Origin: Acidimicrobiales bacterium
GTDB lineage: Bacteria > Actinomycetota > Acidimicrobiia > Acidimicrobiales > MedAcidi-G1
NCBI GenBank assembly: GCA_014240365.1
Contig: JAAZXC010000002.1
Span: 1 to 63,810 of the forward strand
DNA length: 63,810 nt
Direction of reading: 5' to 3'
Shown here: one piece after another, positions 7,627 to 16,199 of the stretch
How the letters are laid out: every line of letters starts with the position of its first letter
How positions within the stretch are numbered: the first letter of the stretch is position 1
Made by a program: the position numbers and the translations under genes
The notes under the pieces: generated by a model
Seen by the model: only the letters and a program-made list of their open reading frames with translations
Database searches by the model: none
What the model was told of the DNA's origin: nothing

Positions 7627-8520
7627 GTGCGGATCCGGGCCGCCACCCGCGGTAGCGCTCTGGCCCGATGGCAGACCAACCACCTGATCGGCCTGCTGGC
7701 GAGTGTCCGCCCCGAGATGGATGTGGAGCTCGTCGTGGTCGAGACCACCGGGGACCTGGATCGCATCACCCCGCTGGAGCAGATGGGCGGTCAGGGCGTG
7801 TTCGTGAAAGAGGTACAGGCAGCGGTGCTGGACGGTCGCGCCGACATTGGCGTCCATTCCGCCAAGGACCTTCCCGCCCTCACGCCTGAGGGACTGGTCT
7901 TTGCCTGTGTTTCCGGGCGGGCCGATGCCCGTGACGCTCTGGTGGGATGCCGGTGGGCCGACCTGCCGGAGGGTGCAACCGTGGCAACCGGTTCGATCCG
8001 TCGCCGGGCGCACCTCGCACACCTGAGGCCGGACCTCGGGTTTGCCGGGTTGAGGGGCAACATCGCCACCCGTCTCGAGAAGGCCGCCGGGTTCGACGCC
8101 ATTGTCATGGCCGCAGCGGCACTTGACCGGTTGGGCATCCGACCTGATGTGGTGGACCGCCTCGACCCGTCCGTCCTGCTGCCCCAGGTGGGCCAGGGGG
8201 CAATGGCCGTGGAATGCCGTACCGACGACGATGGGGTACGTGAAATGCTGGCGGCTGTGGAGGATGCAGTGGCGCGCCGCACCGTCGACGCCGAGCGGGC
8301 GTTCCTCGCCGAGCTGGGCGCGGGGTGTGACCTCCCGATAGCGGCCCACGCGGTGATCGACGGTGATGAGGTGCTGCTGACCGGTGCCATCTCGTCACCC
8401 GACGGCGCCGTGCTCGTGCGCGAGGCGAGGCGGTCGGCCGACGGCCCCACCCTCGGCCGAACGCTGGCCCGGTATCTCCTTGACGAGCGGGGCGGCACGG
8501 AGCTCCTGGAGTCACAGTGA
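7627..8520 (+). CDS. hemC: porphobilinogen deaminase (hydroxymethylbilane synthase)
   Basis: Condenses four porphobilinogens into hydroxymethylbilane. Seen: IRAATRGSALARWQTNHL at the N-terminus, DVELVVVETTGD, HSAKDLP, the ATGSIRRRAHL loop and FAGLRGNIATRLEKA. The dipyrromethane-cofactor cysteine lies in AELGAGCDLPIAAHA. 297 residues from GTG 7627. The GTGA overlap with hemD at 8517 shows coupling. Third gene of the rex-hem operon. Confidence 0.96.
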   Translation: MRIRAATRGSALARWQTNHLIGLLASVRPEMDVELVVVETTGDLDRITPLEQMGGQGVFVKEVQAAVLDGRADIGVHSAKDLPALTPEGLVFACVSGRADARDALVGCRWADLPEGATVATGSIRRRAHLAHLRPDLGFAGLRGNIATRLEKAAGFDAIVMAAAALDRLGIRPDVVDRLDPSVLLPQVGQGAMAVECRTDDDGVREMLAAVEDAVARRTVDAERAFLAELGAGCDLPIAAHAVIDGDEVLLTGAISSPDGAVLVREARRSADGPTLGRTLARYLLDERGGTELLESQ

Positions 8521-9260
8521 GCCCACTGGCCGGCCGCACAGTCGTCGTCACAAGGGCGACGGACCAGGCCGGCAGCCTCGCCGGTGCCCTCACCGGTCTG
8601 GGCGCCGAGGTCATTGAGCTGCCGGTGGTCTCAATCGTGGAGCCGGCCGACGGCGGCGCCGCCCTGGCCGCGGCCATGTCCTCAGCCGACCGGTACGACT
8701 GGATCGTCGTGACGTCACCCAACGGTGCCCGGCGCGTCGCCGAAGCGCTGGACGGACCCACCTCGGCCCGGCTGGCCGCAGTCGGGCCCAGGACCGCCGG
8801 TGCGCTGGAGGCCGCAGGCCGGGTGGTGGACCTCGTCCCGGGGCGTGCCGTGGCCGAGGGCCTGCTGGAGGAGTTTCCGGCCCCGTCGAAGCCGGGCGCC
8901 AGGATCCTCCTGGCGCGTGCCGAGGTGGCCCGTGACGTGCTGCCCGATGGCCTTGTCGCCGCCGGTTGGGACGTAGACGTCGTCGTGGCCTATCGCAACG
9001 TGGCCCCCGATGTGGATCCGGCGGTGCTGGCCCGTGCCCGGTCGGCCGATCTGGTCACCTTCACCGCTGAGTCGACGGTTCGTCGCTACCGCGACGTGGC
9101 CGGGGCCACGCTGCCGGTGGCCGCCGCCTGTATCGGGCCGATCAGCGCCGCGGCCGCCCGTCAGCTGGGCTTCGCCGCAATCGAAGCCGACCCACACTCG
9201 GTGGACGGCCTCGTGCACGCAGTCGTGGCATGGGCAGAGGCCTCGCCGCCCACGACCTGA
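8517..9260 (+). CDS. hemD: uroporphyrinogen-III synthase
   Basis: Cyclises hydroxymethylbilane with inversion of ring D. Sequence conservation in this family is low, but 247 residues, the N-terminal PLAGRTVVVTRATDQAGSL, DWIVVTSPNGARRV, AAVGPRTAGAL and the late DLVTFTAESTVRRY and CIGPISAAAARQLG blocks fit HemD, as does the position overlapping hemC. It is a stand-alone enzyme here, not fused to a CobA-type methyltransferase as in several actinobacteria. Confidence 0.93.
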   Translation: MSPLAGRTVVVTRATDQAGSLAGALTGLGAEVIELPVVSIVEPADGGAALAAAMSSADRYDWIVVTSPNGARRVAEALDGPTSARLAAVGPRTAGALEAAGRVVDLVPGRAVAEGLLEEFPAPSKPGARILLARAEVARDVLPDGLVAAGWDVDVVVAYRNVAPDVDPAVLARARSADLVTFTAESTVRRYRDVAGATLPVAAACIGPISAAAARQLGFAAIEADPHSVDGLVHAVVAWAEASPPTT

Positions 9261-9266
9261 CCTCCG

Positions 9267-9272
9267 TAGGCT
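9267..9272 (+). promoter_or_regulatory. -10 box of leaderless hemB promoter
   Basis: TAGGCT, 6 nt, then the GTG start of hemB, without a Shine-Dalgarno. Suggests hemB-hemL can be transcribed independently of the Rex-controlled upstream promoter. Confidence 0.45.
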
Positions 9273-9278
9273 TGGGCG

Positions 9279-10262
9279 GTGAGCTTCCCCGTTTCACGAC
9301 CACGTCGTCTGCGCCGCACGGCTGCCCTTCGCCGCCTCGTGGCCGAGACGCGACTATCGGTCGATGATCTGGTCGCACCCCTCTTCGTACGTGAGGGCAT
9401 TGACGAACCCCAACCCGTGGAGTCCCTCCCGGGCGTCGTTCAGCACACCCGGGCCAGCCTTCGCGCCGAGGTCTCGGCGCTGAGGGATCTCGGCGTCCCG
9501 GCCGTCATCCTCTTCGGGATCCCCGGGGAGAAGGACGCCGTCGGTTCCGAGGCGTGGAACCCTGATGGCGTCGTCCAGGTGGCGCTGAAGGACCTGCGCG
9601 ACGAGGTCGGTGACGAGATGGTTCTCATGGCCGACCTCTGCGTCGACGAGTACACCGACCACGGACACTGCGGAGTGCTCGACGGCTATGGCTCGGTGGA
9701 CAACGACGCCACGCTGGAGCTCTACGCAAGGGCCGCCGTTGCCCAGGCCGATGCCGGGGCCGATGTGGCCGCCCCGTCCGGGATGATGGACGGCCAGGTG
9801 GCTGCGATCCGCTCCGCCCTGGACGGTTCCGGTCACCTCGACACGGTGATCCTGGCGTACTCCGCCAAGTACGCATCGGCCCTCTACGGCCCGTTCCGTG
9901 ATGCCGTCGACGTCCAGATCGTCGGCGGTGGTGATCGTCGGGGATACCAGCAGGACCCGCCGAACGCCCGCGAGGCGATCCTCGAGATCTTGGCTGACAT
10001 CGAGCAGGGCGCGGACATGGTGATGGTGAAGCCGGCGCTGTCCTACCTGGACGTCATTTCCGAGGCCAGGGCCGTCGTCGACGTGCCCCTCGCGGCGTAC
10101 CACGTGAGCGGCGAGTACGCCATGGTCCAGGCCGCTGCGGCCAACGGCTGGTTGGACGGCGACGCCGTTGGCATGGAGCACCTGCTCTCGATCCGTCGCG
10201 CCGGTGCCGACTTCATCCTGACCTACCTGGCCCGTCGGGCCGCCGAGATCCTGCAGGGCTGA
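9279..10262 (+). CDS. hemB: delta-aminolevulinic acid dehydratase (porphobilinogen synthase)
   Basis: Condenses two 5-aminolevulinates to porphobilinogen. The active-site Schiff-base lysines are visible in ILAYSAKYASALYGPFRDA and MVMVKPALSYLDVI; DPPNAREAILE is also conserved. The metal-site segment reads DLCVDEYTDHGHCG, a Cys-x-Asp...Cys variant between the three-cysteine zinc type and the cysteine-free magnesium type, so metal preference cannot be assigned by eye. 327 residues, GTG start. Confidence 0.97.
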   Translation: MSFPVSRPRRLRRTAALRRLVAETRLSVDDLVAPLFVREGIDEPQPVESLPGVVQHTRASLRAEVSALRDLGVPAVILFGIPGEKDAVGSEAWNPDGVVQVALKDLRDEVGDEMVLMADLCVDEYTDHGHCGVLDGYGSVDNDATLELYARAAVAQADAGADVAAPSGMMDGQVAAIRSALDGSGHLDTVILAYSAKYASALYGPFRDAVDVQIVGGGDRRGYQQDPPNAREAILEILADIEQGADMVMVKPALSYLDVISEARAVVDVPLAAYHVSGEYAMVQAAAANGWLDGDAVGMEHLLSIRRAGADFILTYLARRAAEILQG

Positions 10263-10269
10263 GCAGACG

Positions 10270-11544
10270 GTGACAGATGTCAACCGGGCGCTCTTCGAAC
10301 GGGCCCAGAGGGTCATCCCGGGCGGGGTCAACTCGCCGGTCCGGGCCTTCGGGTCCGTTGGCGGTACGCCCTACTTCGTGGTTCGGGCGGACGGCGCCTA
10401 CGTGTGGGACGCCGACGGTCGTCGCTACATCGACTACGTGCAGTCCTACGGGCCGGGAATTCTGGGCCATGCCCACCCTGCGATTCTGGAGGCCATCTCG
10501 GTGGCGGCCTCCCGTGGCACCAGCTTCGGCGCCCCGACCGAGGCCGAGGTGGTCATGGCCGAGATGGTGGTGGAGCGAATCGCCGGCCTCGAATCGATCC
10601 GGTTCGTATCGTCGGGGACGGAGGCCACCATGTCGGCCATCCGCCTGGCGAGGGGTGCCACGGGCCGCCCGGGCATCGTGAAGTTCGCCGGGTGCTACCA
10701 CGGCCATGGCGATGCCCTGCTGGCCGCAGGTGGCAGCGGGGTGGCCAACCAGGGGTTGACGGGTTGCGACGGAGTGACCGCGGGCGCTGTTGCCGACACC
10801 ATCGCCGCTCCGTACAACGTGGTTCCAGAGCTCGACGGGACGGTCGCGGCGGTGATCGTGGAGCCGGTTGCGGCCAACATGGGCCTCGTGGCACCGGCTC
10901 CCGGATTCCTGGAGGGCCTGCGGGCCGCCTGCGACGCCTCAGGGTCGCTGCTGGTGTTCGACGAGGTCATCACCGGGTTCCGCCTTGGGCGGGGCGGGGC
11001 GGCCGAGCGTTTCGGCGTCACGCCGGACCTCTGGTGCTTCGGCAAGGTCATCGGCGGTGGCCTGCCGGTCGGGGCTTTCGGTGGCCGGTGGGACGTCATG
11101 GAGCACCTGGCACCGTTGGGCGGCGTGTACCAGGGCGGAACCCTGTCGGGGAACCCGCTGGCCATGGCCGCAGGTCGTGCCACGCTCGAACTACTCGACA
11201 ATGGCGCCTTCGACAGGCTTACCGCCACCTCTCAGCGTCTGGCCGATGGACTGACCGCCGCCTTCAAGGGTGCCGGGCTGGAAGCCGTGCTGCCCCGGGT
11301 GGGCTCGCTGCTGGGCTGCTTCTTCGGTGATGTCGCACCCACCGACTTCGACGAGGCGAAGGCGCTGGCCGACAACGGCCTCTACCCGAAGGTCTTCCAC
11401 GCACTACTCGAGCGTGGCGTGGCGCTGGCTCCCGGGGCCTATGAGGCGCTGTTCCCCAGCCTCGCCCACTCCGACGAGATCATCGACGAGACGATCTCCA
11501 TCGCCGTGGATGCAGCGACCGCTGTCGTCGCCGGGCTGGCCTGA
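10270..11544 (+). CDS. hemL: glutamate-1-semialdehyde 2,1-aminomutase
   Basis: PLP enzyme converting glutamate-1-semialdehyde to 5-aminolevulinate, the step after HemA. Diagnostic motifs are RVIPGGVNSPVRAF, the SSGTEATMSAIRLARG cofactor loop, KFAGCYHGHGD, LVFDEVITGFR and the PLP lysine in WCFGKVIGGGLPVGAFGG. 424 residues from GTG 10270, 7 nt after hemB. Closes the haem cluster; the next gene is convergent with an 11-nt gap. Confidence 0.97.
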   Translation: MTDVNRALFERAQRVIPGGVNSPVRAFGSVGGTPYFVVRADGAYVWDADGRRYIDYVQSYGPGILGHAHPAILEAISVAASRGTSFGAPTEAEVVMAEMVVERIAGLESIRFVSSGTEATMSAIRLARGATGRPGIVKFAGCYHGHGDALLAAGGSGVANQGLTGCDGVTAGAVADTIAAPYNVVPELDGTVAAVIVEPVAANMGLVAPAPGFLEGLRAACDASGSLLVFDEVITGFRLGRGGAAERFGVTPDLWCFGKVIGGGLPVGAFGGRWDVMEHLAPLGGVYQGGTLSGNPLAMAAGRATLELLDNGAFDRLTATSQRLADGLTAAFKGAGLEAVLPRVGSLLGCFFGDVAPTDFDEAKALADNGLYPKVFHALLERGVALAPGAYEALFPSLAHSDEIIDETISIAVDAATAVVAGLA

Positions 11545-11555
11545 CGCCCGCCGGT

Positions 11556-13175
11556 TCAGGTACCGCGTAGCTCCCTGTAGCGACGAAGCAGTTCGATCGT
11601 CGAGCCGTCGTGGTCCCCACCGTCAGGGTCGGCGGCGATGCGTGAGGCGAGCTCCTTGCCCAGCTCCACCCCCCACTGGTCGAACGGGTCGATTCCCCAC
11701 ACGGTGGCCGCTGTGACCGTCCGGTGCTCGTAGGTGGCCAGCAGCTGGCCCAGCACCGAAGGCGTCAGTTCGGGCAGGAGGATGGTGGTCGACGGACGGT
11801 TCCCGGCGAAGGTCCGGTGCGGGACCAGATCCGGTGGGGTGCCTCCCGCAGCGACCTCGGCACGGGTCCGCCCGTGGGTGAGTGCCGCGGCCTGCGCTGC
11901 CAGGTTCGCCAGCAGCAGGTTTTGGTGTGCACCACGTGGGTCTGCCGCAGTCCGGGCCACGCCGATCAGGTCGCACGGCACCACGTCCGTGCCCTGGTGC
12001 AGCAGCTGGAAGAAGGCGTGCTGCCCGTCGGTGCCGGCCGACCCCCACACCACGGCGCCGGTGGAGGTGTCCACGGCCAGCCCATCGAGCGTGGTGCCCT
12101 TGCCGAGGCTCTCCATGGAGAGCTGCTGCAGATAGGCGGGAAGCAGCTTGAGGCGGTGCGCATAGGGCACCACGGCCATGGAGGTGCGGCCCAGCAGGGA
12201 CCGGTTCCAGACGTCGATCAGGCCCAGCAGCACGGGCCCGTTGCGAAGAGTCGGGGCCGTCGCCACGTGTTCGTCCACCAGTCGCATCCCGGCGAGGAGT
12301 TCCATGAACGCCGGTGGGCCGATGGCCACCATGACGGCCAGGCCGACCGCCGACGGTAGGGAGAACCGGCCACCCACCCATTGCGGGAGCTCGAATGTCA
12401 GCTCGGCGGGGATACCGAAGGCCTCTGAGCGTTCCGGCGACGCGGTGACGGCCACGACGTGCTCCGCAGCCCTGTCGACCCCCAGCCCCCCAGCCAGCCA
12501 GGCCCGCGCACTCTGCGCTGCGGTGAGGGTCTCGACCGTGGTGAATGACTTGGAGCACACCACGATCAGCGTGCTCGCCGGTTCCAGCCCGTCGAGGGCC
12601 TCGACGAGGTCGGCGCCATCCAGGTTCGAGGAGAACCGCACCGTGAGGTCGGCCTGGGCCAGATGCGAGAGGGCTTCGGCGGCCAGTGCGGGCCCCAGAT
12701 GGCTGCCGCCTATCCCGAGGCTCACCACAGCGGTGATCGGCTCTCCGGTGGCTCCCGTCCTGCTGCCGTCGCGGATCGAGGTGGCCAGGTCCGACATCCG
12801 GTCAAGGGTGGCGTGTATCGCCGGGACCACGTCCACGCCACCCACCCGGATGACCTCGTGGCCGGGGGCCCGAAGGGCGGTGTGGAGCGCGGGGATGCCC
12901 TCGGTGGCGTTCACCGGTTGGCCGTCCATCATCCGCTGGAACGAGGCCGCCACGGACAGCTCGTCGGCCAGGTCAGCCAGCAGAGCGAGGGTCGTGTCCG
13001 TCACCTGCTGGCGCGACGGGTCGATCCAGAGGTCGCCCACCTCGATGCCCAGACGGGTGGCTCGACCCGGATCGTCGGCCAGCAACTTCCCGAGGGGGGC
13101 AATGCCGTCGTCGCGGTGACGCACCAGAGCTGTCCAGGCGGCGCTGGTGGTCGTCGAGCCGGTCATGTCGGCCAT
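11556..13175 (-). CDS. pgi: glucose-6-phosphate isomerase
   Basis: Interconverts glucose-6-phosphate and fructose-6-phosphate. Family signatures are visible: SLGIGGSHLGPALAAEAL, VVCSKSFTTVETLTAAQ, the PQWVGGRFSLPSAVGL block and LAYLL-type helices, then SMESLGKGTTLDG, and the C-terminal WGIDPFDQWGVELGKELA signature. 539 residues is normal. Two ATGs nine bases apart (13175 and 13166) are both possible starts. Minus strand, convergent with hemL; it may share a transcript with the flavoprotein gene upstream. Confidence 0.96.
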   Translation of the reverse strand: MADMTGSTTTSAAWTALVRHRDDGIAPLGKLLADDPGRATRLGIEVGDLWIDPSRQQVTDTTLALLADLADELSVAASFQRMMDGQPVNATEGIPALHTALRAPGHEVIRVGGVDVVPAIHATLDRMSDLATSIRDGSRTGATGEPITAVVSLGIGGSHLGPALAAEALSHLAQADLTVRFSSNLDGADLVEALDGLEPASTLIVVCSKSFTTVETLTAAQSARAWLAGGLGVDRAAEHVVAVTASPERSEAFGIPAELTFELPQWVGGRFSLPSAVGLAVMVAIGPPAFMELLAGMRLVDEHVATAPTLRNGPVLLGLIDVWNRSLLGRTSMAVVPYAHRLKLLPAYLQQLSMESLGKGTTLDGLAVDTSTGAVVWGSAGTDGQHAFFQLLHQGTDVVPCDLIGVARTAADPRGAHQNLLLANLAAQAAALTHGRTRAEVAAGGTPPDLVPHRTFAGNRPSTTILLPELTPSVLGQLLATYEHRTVTAATVWGIDPFDQWGVELGKELASRIAADPDGGDHDGSTIELLRRYRELRGT

Positions 13176-13250
13176 TCTTCCCCGGACCGCAGCCGCCCGT
13201 GGGTCATCTGGTTGGAGTCCTGACCCGTTGCCCGGTGGATGCCAATGGGT

Positions 13251-14543
13251 TCAGGAGGCGACGAGGCGATCGGGAACCAGCCGGACCATGCCGGCGATTG
13301 CCGAGTACGCCGCCTCGGCGGCGCCCCGGTCCTCGTCGCGAAGAAGGTTGGCCATGACCCTCAGCGCCCACTCCATGAGGGGTTGGGAGTGCATCCCCAC
13401 CCGGGTCAGCTCGCGGATCAGGATCGGGTTGCCGATCACCTTCGCGAAGAGGCGGGCCACCTTGAAGTAGAGCCCGTATTCCTCGTCCAGCAGGTCGGGG
13501 TAACGGGCCAGCACGGCGTCCTCGCCCCGGGCAGCGGCCTCCGCAATCAGGCCGGCGGCCAGGCGACCGGTCTCGTAGGCGTAGTCGATGCCCTCACCGT
13601 TGAACGGGTTGACCGCCCCGGCGGCGTCGCCGACGACCAGCCAGTTGGGTCCGGCCTTGGGCCCGACTGAACCGGCCATGGGCAGGCGTCCACCGGTCGG
13701 CGGGGCGATCGGGCTGGTCGGGTCTATCTGCCAGTGCTCCGGGAGCGTGTGGGCGAACTCCTCGAAGAGGTGGCTGGTGTTGACCTCGCGATAGTCGCGG
13801 AAGGTTGAGAGGAGCCCGATGCCGACGTTGATGGTCCCGTTGCCCACCGGGAAGATCCATCCGTAGCCGGGTATTGCGTTGCCGTTGCGGTCGCGGACGT
13901 CCAGCGATGATTCGATCCAGGGGTCGTCATGCAGGGGGCTCTCGAAGTAGCCGCGGATGGCCATGCCCATCGGGTACGTGCGGTCCCTCGTGGTTCCCAG
14001 GACCCGGCCGAAGCGGGAGTTGGACCCATCGGCGATGACGACGTGTCGGGCCCGGATCTCGTGCTCGGTGCCGCTGGCCTTGTCCAACACGACTGCGCCG
14101 CCTATTGCCCCGTCCGGCGATCCTGGCGGTGGGTCCAGCGGTCGTAGTCCCTCGGTTCCCTGGAGGAGGGTGGCGCCTGCGCCCACGGCGTGGTCGGCCA
14201 CGAAGGCGTCCAGGTCGCAGCGCCTGACCACGTAGCCGTGCGACGGGTAGACGGGGTGGTCAGGCCAGGCCATCTCCATGGTGCGCCCGTGGGCGATGGC
14301 CCTCAGGCCGTCGAACCGGTGGTAGCCCTCGAGGACGGAGCCGAGCCCCATCTCGTCGAGCTGGTGCACGGCCCTCGGTGGGAGGCCGTCGCCGCAGGTC
14401 TTGTCACGCGGGAAGGTCTTGCGCTCGATCATGACGGTGTCGAGGCCGGCGGTGGCCGCCCAGTAGGCGGTGGCTGCTCCGGCAGGGCCGCCTCCGATGA
14501 CCAGGAGGTCATGCACCTGATGCCCGGGGGACGTGTCTGTCAT
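13251..14543 (-). CDS. geranylgeranyl-reductase-family flavoprotein (menaquinone reductase MenJ-like)
   Basis: FAD-dependent reductase of polyprenyl chains. N-terminal dinucleotide motif VIGGGPAGAATAYWAATAG, then TCGDGLPPRAVHQL, which is characteristic of this family, and the second FAD motif VGDAAGAVNPFNGEGIDYAYETGR. 430 residues. The neighbours are respiratory (a cytochrome c upstream, bc-type and complex I operons beyond), so partial saturation of the menaquinone side chain, as done by mycobacterial MenJ, is the likeliest role. Archaeal-type lipid or chlorophyll substrates are less likely here. Confidence 0.88.
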   Translation of the reverse strand: MTDTSPGHQVHDLLVIGGGPAGAATAYWAATAGLDTVMIERKTFPRDKTCGDGLPPRAVHQLDEMGLGSVLEGYHRFDGLRAIAHGRTMEMAWPDHPVYPSHGYVVRRCDLDAFVADHAVGAGATLLQGTEGLRPLDPPPGSPDGAIGGAVVLDKASGTEHEIRARHVVIADGSNSRFGRVLGTTRDRTYPMGMAIRGYFESPLHDDPWIESSLDVRDRNGNAIPGYGWIFPVGNGTINVGIGLLSTFRDYREVNTSHLFEEFAHTLPEHWQIDPTSPIAPPTGGRLPMAGSVGPKAGPNWLVVGDAAGAVNPFNGEGIDYAYETGRLAAGLIAEAAARGEDAVLARYPDLLDEEYGLYFKVARLFAKVIGNPILIRELTRVGMHSQPLMEWALRVMANLLRDEDRGAAEAAYSAIAGMVRLVPDRLVAS

Positions 14544-14584
14544 GGCTGTCGGCGTGGTTCCGGTCGGCTCCGAGGGCCGTTGGA

Positions 14585-15337
14585 TCAGAGCCCGCCGTCG
14601 GTGACGGAATCCAGGAGCTCCTGGATTCCGTCGACGGTGACCGTGGCCGGGTCCAGGTGGCCCTGCAGGTCGAGCTCACCGCCGTAGACGGCATCGTCGA
14701 TGGCCTTGGCCAGGTCGGCGTCGTCGGTGGAGCCGCTCAGCCTGGCACGCTCGTGGAGGACGACGCCGATGAGTTCCTCTACGGTGAGGACGTCGCCCCA
14801 GGCGGGCATGCCGCCTTCGACGATTCGGCCCCGGGCCGGATCGCCGTACTGGTTGCCGAGGCCGACACCGTCGGAGCCGATGACCACCCACTGGATTTGG
14901 GCCGCGGCGGTCGGGAAGGTGGCGAGCACCTCGCCGTTGGCCAGGGCGTAGCCACTGCCGCCTCCACCCGTGGCGCCGTGGCAGCTCGCACAGCGGGCCT
15001 CGTAGACGTGGCTTCCCGTGGCGAGGACGCCCGTGGCAGGCCTTTCCTGTCGTTCCAGCGTGCCGACGTATGCAATGGCCCAGATGGGGAGCAGCAGCAG
15101 GGTGCTGGCGGCCCACCAGGGGATCTTCCGCCGGGCGTGTGCTGCCGCCACGTAGGGGGCGACAGGTGCCGGTGCGGTCTCGACGACGGGTGCGGGTGCG
15201 GAGGGGGCTGCCGGAACAGCGGGGGCCGACGGAGTAGCCGGGGCGGCATCACCGGTGCCGGTGTCGACCTCTTCGCCGGCGGCCTTGGCCTTGGCGGCCT
15301 GGGCCCGCTTCAGGAGGTGCTCGGGGATTTCGGTCAA
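14585..15337 (-). CDS. membrane-anchored monohaem cytochrome c
   Basis: Starts at TTG 15337, chosen because GGAG lies 6 nt upstream and because the resulting N-terminus (TEIPEHLLKRAQAAKAKA) is almost the same as that of the subunit-IV protein encoded at 17442. A Pro/Ala-rich linker follows, then one transmembrane helix (near residue 85) and a periplasmic domain with the haem motif CASCH (Cys116, Cys119, His120). An acidic helical C-terminus and an axial Met candidate (EGGMPAWGD) are visible. It probably carries electrons from the divergent b6-type complex toward a terminal oxidase. 250 residues. Confidence 0.85.
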   Translation of the reverse strand: MTEIPEHLLKRAQAAKAKAAGEEVDTGTGDAAPATPSAPAVPAAPSAPAPVVETAPAPVAPYVAAAHARRKIPWWAASTLLLLPIWAIAYVGTLERQERPATGVLATGSHVYEARCASCHGATGGGGSGYALANGEVLATFPTAAAQIQWVVIGSDGVGLGNQYGDPARGRIVEGGMPAWGDVLTVEELIGVVLHERARLSGSTDDADLAKAIDDAVYGGELDLQGHLDPATVTVDGIQELLDSVTDGGL

Positions 15338-15399
15338 CGTGGGCTCCGGAGGAGTCAGGCTGGGCCGCCGATCGTGGTGGCGGACCCTCGGACTTGCGG

Positions 15400-15418
15400 T
15401 TGTCCAGTTCTGGGACAA
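15400..15418. promoter_or_regulatory. inverted repeat downstream of the cytochrome c -10 box
   Basis: TTGTCC and GGACAA form a 6-bp inverted repeat around a 7-nt spacer. On the minus strand it begins 4 nt after a TAGCCT -10 candidate (15428-15423), so it would overlap the transcription start of the cytochrome c gene. It does not match the Rex consensus; the binding factor is unknown. Confidence 0.45.
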
Positions 15419-15685
15419 CGGCAGGCTAGCGGGCACTGTGGGTCGGCGTGCGCAGTGGGAACCAGATGGCCCGTCGGGTCATGGCGCCGTTGGGCGGCCG
15501 GCGACGCTGAGGCTGGACTACGCGGGATACCGCACCCGGGTCACGCTCTATTGGGCACCTCCGGAGGTGGTCGGTCCCGAGGTCTGCGTGATAGAAACCT
15601 GCACCGGGAGCATCGATGCAAAGGCCCGTTCCGGTTCCCGGGCCGGGCCAACGTGTCGGTGGCCGAACCGTTAGCATGGTGCCCG

Positions 15686-15691
15686 TACACT
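15686..15691 (+). promoter_or_regulatory. -10 candidate for the b6-type/complex I operon
   Basis: TACACT lies directly before the Rex operator, so a bound repressor would sit on the transcription start site. No convincing -35 box is seen. Confidence 0.45.
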
Positions 15692-15709
15692 TTGTGCACT
15701 GTTTCACTA
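15692..15709 (+). promoter_or_regulatory. Rex operator of the respiratory operon
   Basis: TTGTGCACTGTTTCACTA matches TTGTGAANNNNTTCACAA at 12 of 14 defined positions. It lies 34 bp before the first gene of the b6-type operon. Together with the site at 5463 and the rex gene in the same window, it supports redox control of this operon. Confidence 0.8.
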
Positions 15710-15743
15710 AGTCTGCCCGAGCCACCTAGGAGGACAGGGGTCG

Positions 15744-16199
15744 ATGGTCGCATTCGTGACGTCAATCATCGTGCTGCTCCTTCTCGTGGGCGGCGCCGAC
15801 TGGTACCGCAAGAGGACCCCGGCTGACAAGGCCTTCACCTGGGGCGAGGCGATGCTCTTCTCCGGGTTCGTGTTCTTCATCTTCTGGTGGGTCTACGGCG
15901 TGGTGCCGCACCAGTGGCTGACATGGGCGGACAGCGAGTTGAACTGGCGGCCCGACCGCTTCCTGGTCGGCCCCCGGCTCCCATGGACCGGCGACAACGG
16001 CATCGTGGAGTGGGGCCTTCCGTTCACCATGACCTACCGGGTGATCCGTGACCTGGTCGCAGTCGCCATCTACGGCGTCGCACTCGGCGGCAACGTCGTC
16101 ATGTGGCGGCAGTGGCAGAACCGTGGTGTCGAGACCGACGTTGCCGCTCCCACCTCCGAGTACGGCCGCCCGCTGGTCGCCGAAGGCGGTGGATCGTGA
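15744..16199 (+). CDS. small membrane protein heading the b6-type operon
   Basis: 151 residues with about three hydrophobic helices ([42 protein letters not shown]) and a Trp-rich loop (VVPHQWLTWADSELNW). AGGAGG is 10 nt upstream of ATG 15744. No family is recognised. Its stop overlaps the ferredoxin start (GTGA), so it may anchor the ferredoxin to the membrane or to the cytochrome complex. That role is inference from coupling only. Confidence 0.8.
   Translation: MVAFVTSIIVLLLLVGGADWYRKRTPADKAFTWGEAMLFSGFVFFIFWWVYGVVPHQWLTWADSELNWRPDRFLVGPRLPWTGDNGIVEWGLPFTMTYRVIRDLVAVAIYGVALGGNVVMWRQWQNRGVETDVAAPTSEYGRPLVAEGGGS

Larger units (their letters stand above)
15338..15743 (+). other. divergent regulatory region between cytochrome c and the b6-type operon
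   Basis: 406 bp without a supported gene. It contains an inverted repeat and TAGCCT -10 candidate facing the cytochrome c gene, about 250 bp of featureless GC-rich sequence, and a TACACT -10 candidate with a Rex operator facing the b6-type operon. AGGAGG at 15728-15733 is the Shine-Dalgarno for the gene at 15744. Confidence 0.6.

Noticed and set aside
15255..15674. Plus-strand frame overlapping the cytochrome c start and the divergent promoter region
   Set aside because: No domain, Arg/Gly-rich, and it runs antisense to the cytochrome c N-terminus; better read as regulatory DNA.
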